From positions 310,001 to 374,000 of the forward strand of contig CANNBJ010000003.1 of assembly GCA_947502835.1 (NCBI GenBank): 64,000 nucleotides of DNA, given 5' to 3'. This stretch comes from Bdellovibrionales bacterium (GTDB taxonomy: Bacteria; Bdellovibrionota; UBA1018; CAIMNF01). Shown here one piece after another: positions 42,121 to 50,258 of this stretch. The notes under the pieces are model-generated. The model was given only the letters and a program-made list of their open reading frames with translations, ran no database searches and was not told where the DNA came from. Positions within the stretch are counted from its first letter, which is position 1, and each line of letters begins with the position of its first letter. The position numbers and the translations under genes are program-made.

Positions 42121-43670
42121 GGAGTGACTGGAGCTGCATCAAGTGCGCTGTCGATCGACGGTGGAGGCGCCACGGATTCAGGTTGGATCTCACCCTCGGA
42201 CTTCGGAGTCTCATCAGGCGCGGGAATCACGGGCGCAGGCGTTGGTGCTTCTGATGGTGCCCCGGGGTTTTGCGGAGAGGAATCCGCCTTGGGCTCGGGT
42301 GCGGTTGCGGGCGCCCCCGGGATGCCCGTTCCGCTGGCATCGTTCGGCGCGGACTCGTCTCCGATTCCGCTGCCCGGGTTCACTCCCGGATTCAGCACTT
42401 CCATTTTCACATCTTCTTCCGGAATTCCCGACCCTGTTCCCTCCGACGGCGTTTGCTTGGACCAGGCTTCGAGTTGTTTCAACTCGTCGATTTCCTTGTC
42501 CCCGAGACCCTCGGTATTGTCGAGAACATCGAGGTCGTCCACAGAACTTGTGGAGGCATGATCCTGAAGGACGCTTTGAAGACCCTGATTCCGATTGAAG
42601 TCCTTGAGATCGATCAATCCGACAAGCTCATCCTCGTGGCGAATTCCGGATCTGCTTTGGAGGATCAATGCGATCGAAAACTGTTCCTGTGACCGAAGCA
42701 CCATGAGTTCGGATTCAATCATGAAGTCGCGTGTTGGAAACTTCGATCGGGTGAAGGGATCCGAGTTCAGGTAATGCCTGAAAATCATTCCCGGCTTTAC
42801 GCCATCCTGGGTTCCTACATCGAGGTAGGCAAGCTTCATTGTTCCATTGAAGTTCTTCTGCATGGACTCGGGAAACATCGCAGTCGCATTGAGCGGGGAG
42901 GGGCATTCCTTCGGAGATGCCGGAATCCGGATGGGGCTTTCCTCCGGAATCAGGAGGGAACCGCGTTCGATCGCTTGATAGATTGCGGTGATTGAGCCGA
43001 TGAACATTCCATCCCGTACACCGATGACTTTCACTTTTCCCGAGATTTGATACGAGAAACCGACACGACCGTCTCGCGGGGAGGAGAGCTTCTCGGGTCC
43101 GGAAGTGATGGAATACACCGAACCGACCTGGATCGCCTCATCCGCCCGTACCAGGACAATTTCGCCAAGGGAAATGCCTTTAAAGTCGGATCTTGACCCT
43201 GTGATCTCCCCTGCAATCGGAATCCGGTCGGGCGCAATGGTCATCGGTGCCATGGTCTGGTTTGAGAATCGTTTTCCGACAGTGCTTCTTCGATCAAGGC
43301 CGCTTGGATCAATGGTTGGATCCTTTGTGAACTGGAATCGTTCCCAATTTTGTTTTGGAAGGAGTCGCCACTCCTGGGAACGTTTTCGAATGCGGGGAAG
43401 GGACGAGTTGGAAGCCACCAAGGTGAGCTTTTCCTCCGGAAGAAGACGGAGTCTCTGGCCCGGGTAGATCAGACGGGGATCCCGGATCTGTCCCTTGTTC
43501 AGTTCGTAGATTTCCTTCCATTTCTCCACGGTTCCATATTTGGCCAGAGCAATGCCGGTGAGACTGTCGCCCTTCCGGATTTCATACGCGCCTTGTGCGA
43601 AAGGAAGGGAAAGTCCAAAAAGCATCGGGCCCAAAATGAGGGAGATCTTGATTCGGGAGCCGTTTTTCAT
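42117..43670 (-). CDS. Secreted LysM-domain protein with Pro/Ala-rich tail
   Basis: Exported protein of 517 residues. A signal peptide (ending at about PFAQG) is followed immediately by one LysM domain (YEIRKGDSLTGIALAKYGTVEKWKEI), which binds glycan chains of peptidoglycan. A beta-rich middle of about 270 residues contains repeated IVLVRAD and GMFIGSI-type segments, and the last 130 residues are a low-complexity Pro/Ala/Glu/Gly tail. It is translated with the upstream CpoB-like lipoprotein gene (4-base ATGA overlap). Role unknown; cell-wall attachment of a tail-bearing protein is inferred. Confidence 0.8.
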   Translation of the reverse strand: MKNGSRIKISLILGPMLFGLSLPFAQGAYEIRKGDSLTGIALAKYGTVEKWKEIYELNKGQIRDPRLIYPGQRLRLLPEEKLTLVASNSSLPRIRKRSQEWRLLPKQNWERFQFTKDPTIDPSGLDRRSTVGKRFSNQTMAPMTIAPDRIPIAGEITGSRSDFKGISLGEIVLVRADEAIQVGSVYSITSGPEKLSSPRDGRVGFSYQISGKVKVIGVRDGMFIGSITAIYQAIERGSLLIPEESPIRIPASPKECPSPLNATAMFPESMQKNFNGTMKLAYLDVGTQDGVKPGMIFRHYLNSDPFTRSKFPTRDFMIESELMVLRSQEQFSIALILQSRSGIRHEDELVGLIDLKDFNRNQGLQSVLQDHASTSSVDDLDVLDNTEGLGDKEIDELKQLEAWSKQTPSEGTGSGIPEEDVKMEVLNPGVNPGSGIGDESAPNDASGTGIPGAPATAPEPKADSSPQNPGAPSEAPTPAPVIPAPDETPKSEGEIQPESVAPPPSIDSALDAAPVTP

Positions 43671-44509
43671 GGATGGCTCTCCTCAAGGGATGCCTTGGGA
43701 ACCTCCGGCGCAGCGGGCGCCTCGATTCCCCGGGGTTCTGCTCCCCGGGTTTCAAGGACCTTGGGTTCGTCGAAGGTTTCAACCCTGCTTCGTGAGGCTA
43801 GTTTTGCCTGCGGAGAATGCGGAAACTGGCTTTGCAGTTTCTCTTTGTAATAGGTTGCACGGGTTTCCTTGTTCAGGAGCTCGGAAACGCGTCCCAATGC
43901 AAGGAGTGTGTCCGGAATGTGGCTGGAGTGGGGATAGGTGATCAGGCCTCGACTCAGTTCTTCTTCCGCCAGCTTGTACTCTTTTTGATCAAAGTAGCTC
44001 ATCCCCAAATGATACTGGGCAGAGGCGGCGAGTGGATGATCGGGGTGATTCTTGAGAAAGGAGGCGAATTCAAGGATCGCATCCGAGTGGCGTTTCGAAT
44101 CGAAAAGGATTTTTGCTTCCCTGAAGCGATCAATTGCCTCATCCGAGGCGAAGGCGGGTGGAATGCTCCTGCCGGTTGCAGCCACCGGAGCAATTCTCTC
44201 TTCCACCACGGGTTTGGTTTTGGAGGCTGCGGGAGCCGGGGCTGTCATCACGGGCGAGGCAACCGACACGGTTTCCTGGGGAAGGGGCTTGGCCGAGTTC
44301 TCGAGATTGATCTTGTCATTCAGGGCACTCAAACGGACTTCAAGGTCACCAATTTTTTCCTGGAGTTTCAGGATCAAGTCGCGTGCGGCATCCGGATCCG
44401 TGGACGGCTGTCCTGATTTCGGAGTATGTGAGCAAGACGCGGTTCCAAGGAGAATTGTGAAACCAAGGAGGCGATAAACCGCGGGACGAATTGAAGTTTT
44501 CAAGCCCAT
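43667..44509 (-). CDS. CpoB/YbgF-like lipoprotein with TPR repeats
   Basis: Predicted envelope lipoprotein of about 280 residues. The start at 44509 gives a signal ending in LLGTASC, a lipobox; the longer ORF start has no support. After an N-terminal coiled coil (LILKLQEKIGDLEVRLSALNDKINLE) come tandem TPR motifs (AILEFASFLKNHPDHPLAASAQYHLGMSYFDQKEYKLAEEEL). This plan matches CpoB/YbgF of the Tol-Pal system and its relatives, but no tol or pal gene is in the window, so the name is only family-level. CpoB coordinates cell-wall synthesis and outer-membrane constriction in E. coli. It heads an operon with the LysM protein and is divergent, with 21 bases to the next start. Confidence 0.75.
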   Translation of the reverse strand: MGLKTSIRPAVYRLLGFTILLGTASCSHTPKSGQPSTDPDAARDLILKLQEKIGDLEVRLSALNDKINLENSAKPLPQETVSVASPVMTAPAPAASKTKPVVEERIAPVAATGRSIPPAFASDEAIDRFREAKILFDSKRHSDAILEFASFLKNHPDHPLAASAQYHLGMSYFDQKEYKLAEEELSRGLITYPHSSHIPDTLLALGRVSELLNKETRATYYKEKLQSQFPHSPQAKLASRSRVETFDEPKVLETRGAEPRGIEAPAAPEVPKASLEESHP

Positions 44510-44530
44510 ATGAGAATAGTTTAGGTGGAC

Positions 44531-44776
44531 ATGACTCACGCGCACAAGATCTTTATTCGCACAAAAAAAGAGGATTCCGCATTTGTTTACCATGTGTTCG
44601 AGGCACATGAGGGGTTGGTCTCGGTTTCGACCCTTCCCCATCAGCCGCACGATCCGTTTCGGGATCTTGAGCTCCTGGTCACTGTGGAGTTGAAGGCAGA
44701 TCTCGAGGCGATTCTCGAAGACCTTTCGGAAATCGTGAGCATTCTGCCGGAGGCTCCAGTCAAAAACGTGACTTGA
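44531..44776 (+). CDS. Small DUF4911-like protein
   Basis: Short 81-residue protein that looks like a DUF4911 member: IFIRTKKEDSAFVYHVFEAHEGLVSVSTL, then ELLVTVELKADLEAILEDLSEI. A mixed alpha/beta fold is expected; the function is unknown. Two starts are possible (GTG at 44525, ATG at 44531). Its stop overlaps the longest form of the next gene, a Tad-like platform protein, so the two may be coupled. The start lies 21 bases from that of the divergent CpoB-like gene. Confidence 0.6.
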   Translation: MTHAHKIFIRTKKEDSAFVYHVFEAHEGLVSVSTLPHQPHDPFRDLELLVTVELKADLEAILEDLSEIVSILPEAPVKNVT

Positions 44777-44823
44777 CGGGATGCCGGACTTGGTTCGGCA
44801 AGGTCCTTGCAGTCAAGGAGTTG

Positions 44824-45831
44824 ATGTTTCTCTGGACTTTGACCTTCCTGATGGTTTTCACGGGTGGGAGGGAGCTTGTCCCTCTTGGGCGCCGGGTGCT
44901 TCTATTCCTCAAGCAGGATCGTGGTCTCGATGCCTTGCGTGAGGCGGCGGCGCGGGTTCGTGGTTTGCAGGAGTTGCTGGAAAGCGGTTTGGTTCCCGAT
45001 GAGTCCGAATGGAACCGGATCCGGAGCTTTCCTGCCCCGTGGGACCGGATGATCGGCGAGAGTCTCAGGGAGCTCCGGAGTGAGGGAGCTCCGATTCTTC
45101 CGACACTTGAGAGAATGCACCGGGCTCTTCTCGATCAGGTGGAATTCACCCTCGAGTCGAAAGTGAAGAGTGCACAGGCCTTGTCACAGGCGCACATCGC
45201 TCTTGCATTGATTCCCGTGTTTTCCTTTGTTCTGTATTTGTTTTTGCCGGGGGTCGCAAACGCCGGTCGGATCTTTTTCCTCCTTGCTGCATTTTCCACC
45301 TTGCTCTCCAGTTTTGCCTATCTTTGGATTCTGGCGCTTGCGGAGAATGCGAGATTTGGAAACGTGCCAGTGGAGAATCGCTCCTGGTCAGTCTCGGTTC
45401 AAGCCACAATGGAGCGGATGTTTGCGTTGATCTCCAGTGGCAGGCCACCCGATCAGGCCTGGAGAATTTCAATTCGCGAGCTCCTCAAGTTTCATCCGGC
45501 TCTTGCGCAGATGTGGGGGGCCCAGGTGTGGGATCCGTTTCTTCCTGTTCAGAGGGGTGAGCACTCGGAATGCGAGAGGATCTTGGTTTTGCTTGGAGTG
45601 GAGATCCGACGGAGCATCCAAAGCAGTTTGATCGAGGGCAGGGGCTGCATGGATCGGCTCGAGTCCATTCACCGCACCTCGTTTGAGGAATTGAAAACCC
45701 GGGTTCGCACGGAGTTGAATCTTCTTCCCAATCGATGTCTCAAGCCGCTCTTTCTCTTTGTGCTTCCCGGGGTGATGCTTCTTCTCACGGGCAGTTTGTG
45801 GCTTTCCTTTCAGGAGTCCGGGTTCGAATGA
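44824..45831 (+). CDS. T2SF-domain (TadB/TadC-like) inner-membrane platform protein
   Basis: Predicted inner-membrane protein of about 335 residues of the type II secretion F (T2SF) superfamily. It has an N-terminal TM segment, a long cytoplasmic helical region, a pair of TM helices in the middle (ALIPVFSFVLYLFLPG and FFLLAAFSTLLSSFAYLWIL) and a C-terminal LPNRCLKPLFLFVLPGVMLLL, the ending typical of TadC-like proteins. The start at 44824 follows AAGGAG but spacing is short; the ORF-track start is 17 codons longer. Its opposite-strand neighbours encode a CpaF-type ATPase and a CpaC-type secretin, supporting a Tad/Flp-like role. Only one platform gene is present, whereas Tad systems usually have both TadB and TadC. 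Confidence 0.65.
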   Translation: MFLWTLTFLMVFTGGRELVPLGRRVLLFLKQDRGLDALREAAARVRGLQELLESGLVPDESEWNRIRSFPAPWDRMIGESLRELRSEGAPILPTLERMHRALLDQVEFTLESKVKSAQALSQAHIALALIPVFSFVLYLFLPGVANAGRIFFLLAAFSTLLSSFAYLWILALAENARFGNVPVENRSWSVSVQATMERMFALISSGRPPDQAWRISIRELLKFHPALAQMWGAQVWDPFLPVQRGEHSECERILVLLGVEIRRSIQSSLIEGRGCMDRLESIHRTSFEELKTRVRTELNLLPNRCLKPLFLFVLPGVMLLLTGSLWLSFQESGFE

Positions 45832-46007
45832 AAAGGGTTCTCGGAGCCCTCGCGGCCTGGATTTTTCTCATGGTGATCATCGGCGGTAAGCCATACCGGT
45901 TTCCGGGTGGTGTGCGCGGTGTGATGCGGGTTCTTCAGAGTCCGGGACCATCGGGAAGACCCTTCTCGAAACGATTCCATCGCGTTCCATCCCCTCGAGC
46001 GAAATGA
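45828..46007 (+). CDS. Possible small membrane protein overlapping the ATPase gene
   Basis: A 59-residue frame begins with ATGA overlapping the stop of the platform gene: MKRVLGALAAWIFLMVIIGG, then a Gly/Pro/Arg-rich tail. The hydrophobic start could be a signal or membrane anchor, possibly of a small pilin or leader. It overlaps about 130 bases of the opposite-strand ATPase gene, and no strong ribosome binding site precedes it. It may be only a chance frame. Confidence 0.3.
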   Translation: MKRVLGALAAWIFLMVIIGGKPYRFPGGVRGVMRVLQSPGPSGRPFSKRFHRVPSPRAK

Positions 46008-46917
46008 TCTCGCGGATGTTTCGCACTGAATCTCGTGCCTCCAGGTGCACGATTTTTTGAATCCCCCTTGAAATCAACGTCCGGATCAAGGGGGAGGGGA
46101 TTCGCCCCTTTGATGCGATCAGACCGAGAAGTTCGAGTCTTCGAATCGCATCGAGCGCCGAATTCGCATGGATTGTCGCCATTGTGCCCCGATGCCCGGT
46201 GTTGAGTGCCAGGAGGAGATCCAGCACTTCATCTCCCCGGCACTCCCCGATCAGAATGCGGTCCGGCTTCATTCGCAAGGTCTGCCGGACAAGATCCCGA
46301 AGCGAGACGCCGCCAAAGCCATCGGGATTCGGAGGGCGGGACAGCAGTCCGAGGAAATGGGGATGCACCGGTTCAATTTCGGCCGTGTCCTCAAGAGCGA
46401 TCAACCGCTCCCTCTCGGGAACAAAGCAAAGCAGATCATTGAACAGGGTTGTTTTTCCCGAGCCGGTCGCACCAGAGAAGAGAATGGATTCATGATTTCT
46501 CGTGGATTGCACCAGGAGTTGGAATGCAGTGGAGCTCGTTTCCCAACGTTTTTTTCCACGAAGCATTGCATCCTCCCATCCGCGGGATCCGCCTCCCGGG
46601 AGCCGACGCAAGGAGAGGCAAATCCCGTTTCTTGAAACCGGCGGAAACACCAGATGGGCACGGTGGGTCCGGAAGAAAACGGTATCGACGAAGGGAAGTT
46701 TCGCATCCCACGTCCGTCCGGCGAGGGACAATTGTTCTATGACAAACTGCCGGTATTCCTCTTCCTGTCCCGGAAAGAGGGTGCCGGGAATTTCCTCAAA
46801 TCCCGATCCCCTGTCGACTCGCAGGGACTGATGCCCGTTCAAGCAAATGTCGCTCACCTTCTCGTCTTCCAGCAAAGATCTTAATGTCGATGGGATCGGG
46901 ATCATAGAATGTTCCAA
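45877..46917 (-). CDS. CpaF/TadA-like secretion ATPase
   Basis: Hexameric GspE-superfamily ATPase of 346 residues that powers a pilus or secretion machine. Walker A is LFSGATGSGKTTLFNDLL; the Asp-box and Walker B region read ERLIALEDTAEIEPVHPH and MKPDRILIGECRGDEVLDLL; the His-box is RGTMATIHANSALDAI. All are typical of the CpaF/TadA branch. It is shorter than CpaF proteins (about 450) because the N-terminal domain is reduced. The gene begins 16 bases inside the end of the secretin gene, so the two are coupled. Its 3' end overlaps a short opposite-strand frame. Confidence 0.88.
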   Translation of the reverse strand: MEHSMIPIPSTLRSLLEDEKVSDICLNGHQSLRVDRGSGFEEIPGTLFPGQEEEYRQFVIEQLSLAGRTWDAKLPFVDTVFFRTHRAHLVFPPVSRNGICLSLRRLPGGGSRGWEDAMLRGKKRWETSSTAFQLLVQSTRNHESILFSGATGSGKTTLFNDLLCFVPERERLIALEDTAEIEPVHPHFLGLLSRPPNPDGFGGVSLRDLVRQTLRMKPDRILIGECRGDEVLDLLLALNTGHRGTMATIHANSALDAIRRLELLGLIASKGRIPSPLIRTLISRGIQKIVHLEARDSVRNIREIISLEGMERDGIVSRRVFPMVPDSEEPASHRAHHPETGMAYRR

Positions 46918-48326
46918 GGGAAGTCAGGATGTTTCCTGGCTTCTTCCAGCTCCTCTACGTTTATCCGGTCGCGAGGCAGGGGAAGGAATCCCCGCGGAAT
47001 CTCGCTTGAGATCCGCTTCATGGGAGCCTCCGGAGGGCTTCGATGGGGAAGCAGGATTGCGACCAGCTCGGAACGTTTGCTTTGGAAGTCCTGACTTGAA
47101 AAAAGCTTTCCGAGGATCGGGATCGCCGAGAGCGCGGGAAGCCCTTTTTGAGCTTCCTGAAGATCCTCTTGAAGCAATCCGGAAAGCAGGAGCGGTTTTC
47201 CCATCTTCCCGTCCACGAGCGTTTTGATCCGGTTGCTCTTGAGTCCCGGGATCTCATTGAGGTTGAGCGTGGAATCAAGATGACTGATCTCGGTTTCAAT
47301 TGCCAGACGAACGGTCTCGTATCCGAATTCCTTCACGTCGATCTTCAAGGTCAAACCAAAGTTTTTCCATGTGACGCTTTCGTTGAAGCGGTTTCTTTGC
47401 CGGATCGGGATCTCCCCGCCGGCGAAGAGCTCGGCCTGCCCCGGAGCCTTGACCACCAGTTCGGGCGAGGAAAGAATCCGGGCCATCCCCTTTTCATGGA
47501 GTGCTTGGATGCCCAAATCAATCGGACTTTGACCCCAGAGCTGCACGGGATTGAATCTCAGAGCGGCTGGCTGAAGTGCCGGCCACTGGATTCCAAGTTT
47601 TTTCATGAGGTCTTTTTTCACCTCCAGGAGGAAGACCTTGAAGTAGAGTGTGCTGTCCGGGCCCCGGAGAGTCTGGATTTCAAGCCTAGTCAGGGGTTGA
47701 ATGGATTGGACTCTTTTCCGAATGGAGGTCGCGACGCCTTCGTTGGATACCGATCCTTGAATGAGAAACTCACCCTCGATGGTGTGCAGTTGCAGACCGG
47801 GGTGGGGTGCGATCAGGACGGAAAGGCGCTCCGCGCAGGAAGCAGCCCAGTCCGGATCGATTTCGGTTTCATCCACGATTGCTTGGGGAAACAAACTCCG
47901 AAGATGTGCCACGGTTTTCGCCTCTGCAAGGTCCGGAATCCGCCCTCGCAGGATGAAAACCGGACCATGATCAATGACTTCCGTGGCGTGAAGGCCATTC
48001 AATGCCCTGAGAAGCTCCGCGGGATGCGGGCTCTGCTTGCGCTGTTCAATCCGGATCTGACGGCTCGCACTCCCGCCCCGGGTGCGGATCAGGAGCGAGG
48101 CGACTCCGGGACAATTGGCCTTCAAGAAAATTTGTCCTGAATTCGAGGCTCGCCAATGGCGGATACACTCTCCGCTGATGGAGAATTGCTCAAGCGAATC
48201 CGTATGGATGATTCTTTGTTCACCCACCTCCAGATAGATCGGGGCCAAGGTGGAGGAAGTCGACTGGGCCATTGCCGGAAACCCGGAGAAAACCAAAACC
48301 AATGAAAAATTGAGGAACTGGCTCAT
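46902..48326 (-). CDS. CpaC/RcpA-like outer-membrane secretin
   Basis: Secretin of the type II/III/Tad superfamily, 474 residues, with a signal peptide (SLVLVFSGFPAMAQ), an N-terminal pilus-secretin domain (APIYLEVGEQRIIHTDSLEQ), a BON-like domain and a C-terminal secretin pore domain with KGMARILSSPELVVKAPGQAELFAGGEIPI and LPALSAIPILGKLFSSQDF. These are the standard marks of the CpaC/RcpA group. It would form the outer-membrane gate of the machine powered by the CpaF-like ATPase. Pilin, prepilin peptidase, CpaB and TadZ genes were not found in the window. Confidence 0.88.
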   Translation of the reverse strand: MSQFLNFSLVLVFSGFPAMAQSTSSTLAPIYLEVGEQRIIHTDSLEQFSISGECIRHWRASNSGQIFLKANCPGVASLLIRTRGGSASRQIRIEQRKQSPHPAELLRALNGLHATEVIDHGPVFILRGRIPDLAEAKTVAHLRSLFPQAIVDETEIDPDWAASCAERLSVLIAPHPGLQLHTIEGEFLIQGSVSNEGVATSIRKRVQSIQPLTRLEIQTLRGPDSTLYFKVFLLEVKKDLMKKLGIQWPALQPAALRFNPVQLWGQSPIDLGIQALHEKGMARILSSPELVVKAPGQAELFAGGEIPIRQRNRFNESVTWKNFGLTLKIDVKEFGYETVRLAIETEISHLDSTLNLNEIPGLKSNRIKTLVDGKMGKPLLLSGLLQEDLQEAQKGLPALSAIPILGKLFSSQDFQSKRSELVAILLPHRSPPEAPMKRISSEIPRGFLPLPRDRINVEELEEARKHPDFPWNIL

Positions 48327-48447
48327 GCAAGTGTTTCAGCAATTCCAGTGCCAAAAAGGCGCACTTCAGGCACTAAAGAATTGACTTTTTCACTAAGGAA
48401 AGGCACACCTGAGGGCGAACCAACCACATTAAAATCAAGGAGATTTT

Positions 48448-48573
48448 ATGGCATCACGCACGGGCAAAACCCGAATGGCAAGAAAAGTGAAACAGGCGCG
48501 CAAAGGCAAGGCACGCAAGCGTCGCGAACAGAACAAGGGCACCACACCGAAGTTCGCAGTTCACAAAAAATAA
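48448..48573 (+). CDS. Small highly basic protein upstream of metK
   Basis: A 41-residue frame, not in the ORF track, starts at ATG 48448 preceded by AAGGAG at good spacing: [20 protein letters not shown], then [21 protein letters not shown]. Over a third of the residues are Lys or Arg, as in small ribosomal or nucleic-acid-binding proteins. It sits 34 bases before metK on the same strand. I do not recognise a named family, though the KGTTPKF tail looks like a conserved end. Confidence 0.7.
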   Translation: MASRTGKTRMARKVKQARKGKARKRREQNKGTTPKFAVHKK

Positions 48574-48607
48574 CCCCATCATTCCGGATCATCGAAAGGC
48601 ATCTTCC

Positions 48608-49774
48608 GTGGCACACGAAACCCTGTTTACTTCCGAATCTGTGACCGAAGGTCATCCCGACAAAATCGCCGATCAGGTATCTGATGCGGTGTTGGATGCG
48701 ATTCTCACCCAAGATCCGAAAGGCCGGGTCGCCTGCGAGACGCTCGTGACCACGGGTTTGGTCGTGATTGCGGGTGAAGTCACCACCCACGCCAGGGTGG
48801 ACTATGCTCATGTTGCTCGGGAAACCATCCGCAAGATCGGATACGATCACTCTGACAAGGGCTTTGATGCCAATACTTGCGGAGTCATGGTCACTCTCGA
48901 CCGCCAGAGTCCGGATATTGCCCAAGGTGTGACCACCGGGCAGGGGATGCACAATCAGAACGAGCAGGGAGCCGGAGACCAAGGCATCATGTTCGGATAC
49001 GCGACAAACGAAACACCTGAGTTGATGCCGCTCACCATTTCTCTGTCGCAAAAGCTTGCCCAGCAGTTGTCGAAAGTCAGAAAGAACGGGGCCTTGCCTT
49101 GGTTGAGACCCGATGGCAAAACCCAGGTCACAGCACAGTATGTGGATGGACGCCCGACTCGGATCGATACAGTCGTTTGTTCCACCCAGCATGCAGACGG
49201 GATCAGTCACTCGCAAATTGTCGAGGCAGTAATGGAAGAGGTGATCAAAAAGACCATTCCTGCGAATCTGCTCGATTCAAAGACCAAATACTTCATCAAT
49301 CCGACCGGCCGATTCGTCATTGGTGGCCCCATGGGGGATTGTGGATTGACCGGTCGTAAGATCATTGTCGATACCTACGGCGGGTATGGTGCCCACGGCG
49401 GAGGAGCTTTTTCGGGCAAGGATCCATCAAAAGTGGACCGTTCAGCCTGTTATATGGCTCGATATGTGGCCAAAAATATCGTGGCAGCAGGGCTTGCAGA
49501 CCGCTGCCTTGTCCAGCTTGCGTACGCGATTGGAGTCGCTGAGCCGGTCAGCGTTCATGTGAATGCCTATGGAACAGAGAAAGCTCCGATTCAAAAGATC
49601 GAAGATGCTGTTCGCAAAACCTTCCGTCTGACCCCGGGAGGAATCATAGAAACATTGAATCTGTTGCGCCCGATCTATTCGAAAACAGCGGCCTACGGAC
49701 ATTTCGGACGCAACGAGGTCGAATTTACCTGGGAACAGACGGATCAAACAGCTGCGCTCAAGGCAAAGATTTAG
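48608..49774 (+). CDS. metK: S-adenosylmethionine synthetase
   Basis: Makes S-adenosylmethionine from methionine and ATP. The 388-residue protein has the ATP/metal motif [21 protein letters not shown] near the start, the [12 protein letters not shown] signature (residues about 120-130) and the P-loop-like stretch [19 protein letters not shown]. The start is the GTG at 48608, with GAAAGG eight bases upstream. It is full length. No SAM riboswitch was recognised upstream. A small membrane protein gene follows 9 bases later, so a short operon is likely. Confidence 0.97.
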   Translation: MAHETLFTSESVTEGHPDKIADQVSDAVLDAILTQDPKGRVACETLVTTGLVVIAGEVTTHARVDYAHVARETIRKIGYDHSDKGFDANTCGVMVTLDRQSPDIAQGVTTGQGMHNQNEQGAGDQGIMFGYATNETPELMPLTISLSQKLAQQLSKVRKNGALPWLRPDGKTQVTAQYVDGRPTRIDTVVCSTQHADGISHSQIVEAVMEEVIKKTIPANLLDSKTKYFINPTGRFVIGGPMGDCGLTGRKIIVDTYGGYGAHGGGAFSGKDPSKVDRSACYMARYVAKNIVAAGLADRCLVQLAYAIGVAEPVSVHVNAYGTEKAPIQKIEDAVRKTFRLTPGGIIETLNLLRPIYSKTAAYGHFGRNEVEFTWEQTDQTAALKAKI

Positions 49775-49783
49775 CCTGCTGGC

Positions 49784-50023
49784 ATGGGGCTGGTGTTTCT
49801 ACTCATCAAGATTTTCCCTTTCTTCGGGGTTTCCTTCGGAATCATCTTTTTTGATCTCGCAAGAAGCCTGAAGCGGAAAGGGAACAAATCATGGATCGGT
49901 CTGCTCCTTGTTTCGTTATTCATGTTCTTTGCGAGTCTTGCATGGGTGTTTTTCAGGGGTGACCGAAATGCCGACCTGTGGTTTGCGCGACTCATGGAGT
50001 GGTTGCAGTTCAAATCCATGTGA
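49784..50023 (+). CDS. Small two-span membrane protein downstream of metK
   Basis: Unrecognised 79-residue protein with two hydrophobic helices (FLLIKIFPFFGVSFGIIFF and IGLLLVSLFMFFASLAWVFF) joined by a basic loop (LARSLKRKGNKS). It begins 9 bases after metK and could be co-transcribed. The ribosome binding site is weak. Only membrane location is supported; function is unknown. Confidence 0.5.
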   Translation: MGLVFLLIKIFPFFGVSFGIIFFDLARSLKRKGNKSWIGLLLVSLFMFFASLAWVFFRGDRNADLWFARLMEWLQFKSM

Positions 50024-50258
50024 GTCTTTTGTCGCCACAGTTTCATTTTCTACACACATTCAAAATAAAAACGAAGTAAGCCTTTGTGATCAAGGGGAAA
50101 TTCAATCCGCCTGGTTTCTGACTCAGTCAACAAAGAATAATTTCAAGAAAAGTTTTTGACAGTGCGACAAAATTAGCCTTACCCTAAATATGGCTGATGG
50201 CCCCGGAGTCTTAAGGATGGACGGACACCGGAAACTGAAACTCATGGAAGGAGTTACT

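Noticed and set aside
48327-48447. Possible SAM riboswitch before metK
   Set aside because: I compared it with the core motifs of SAM-I, SAM-II and SAH riboswitches that I know and saw no match; also a small gene lies between it and metK.
50156-50190. Sigma-70 promoter with TTGACA upstream of the regulator
   Set aside because: The -35 is perfect, but the nearest acceptable -10 (TAAATA) is 22-23 bases away and better-spaced hexamers match poorly.
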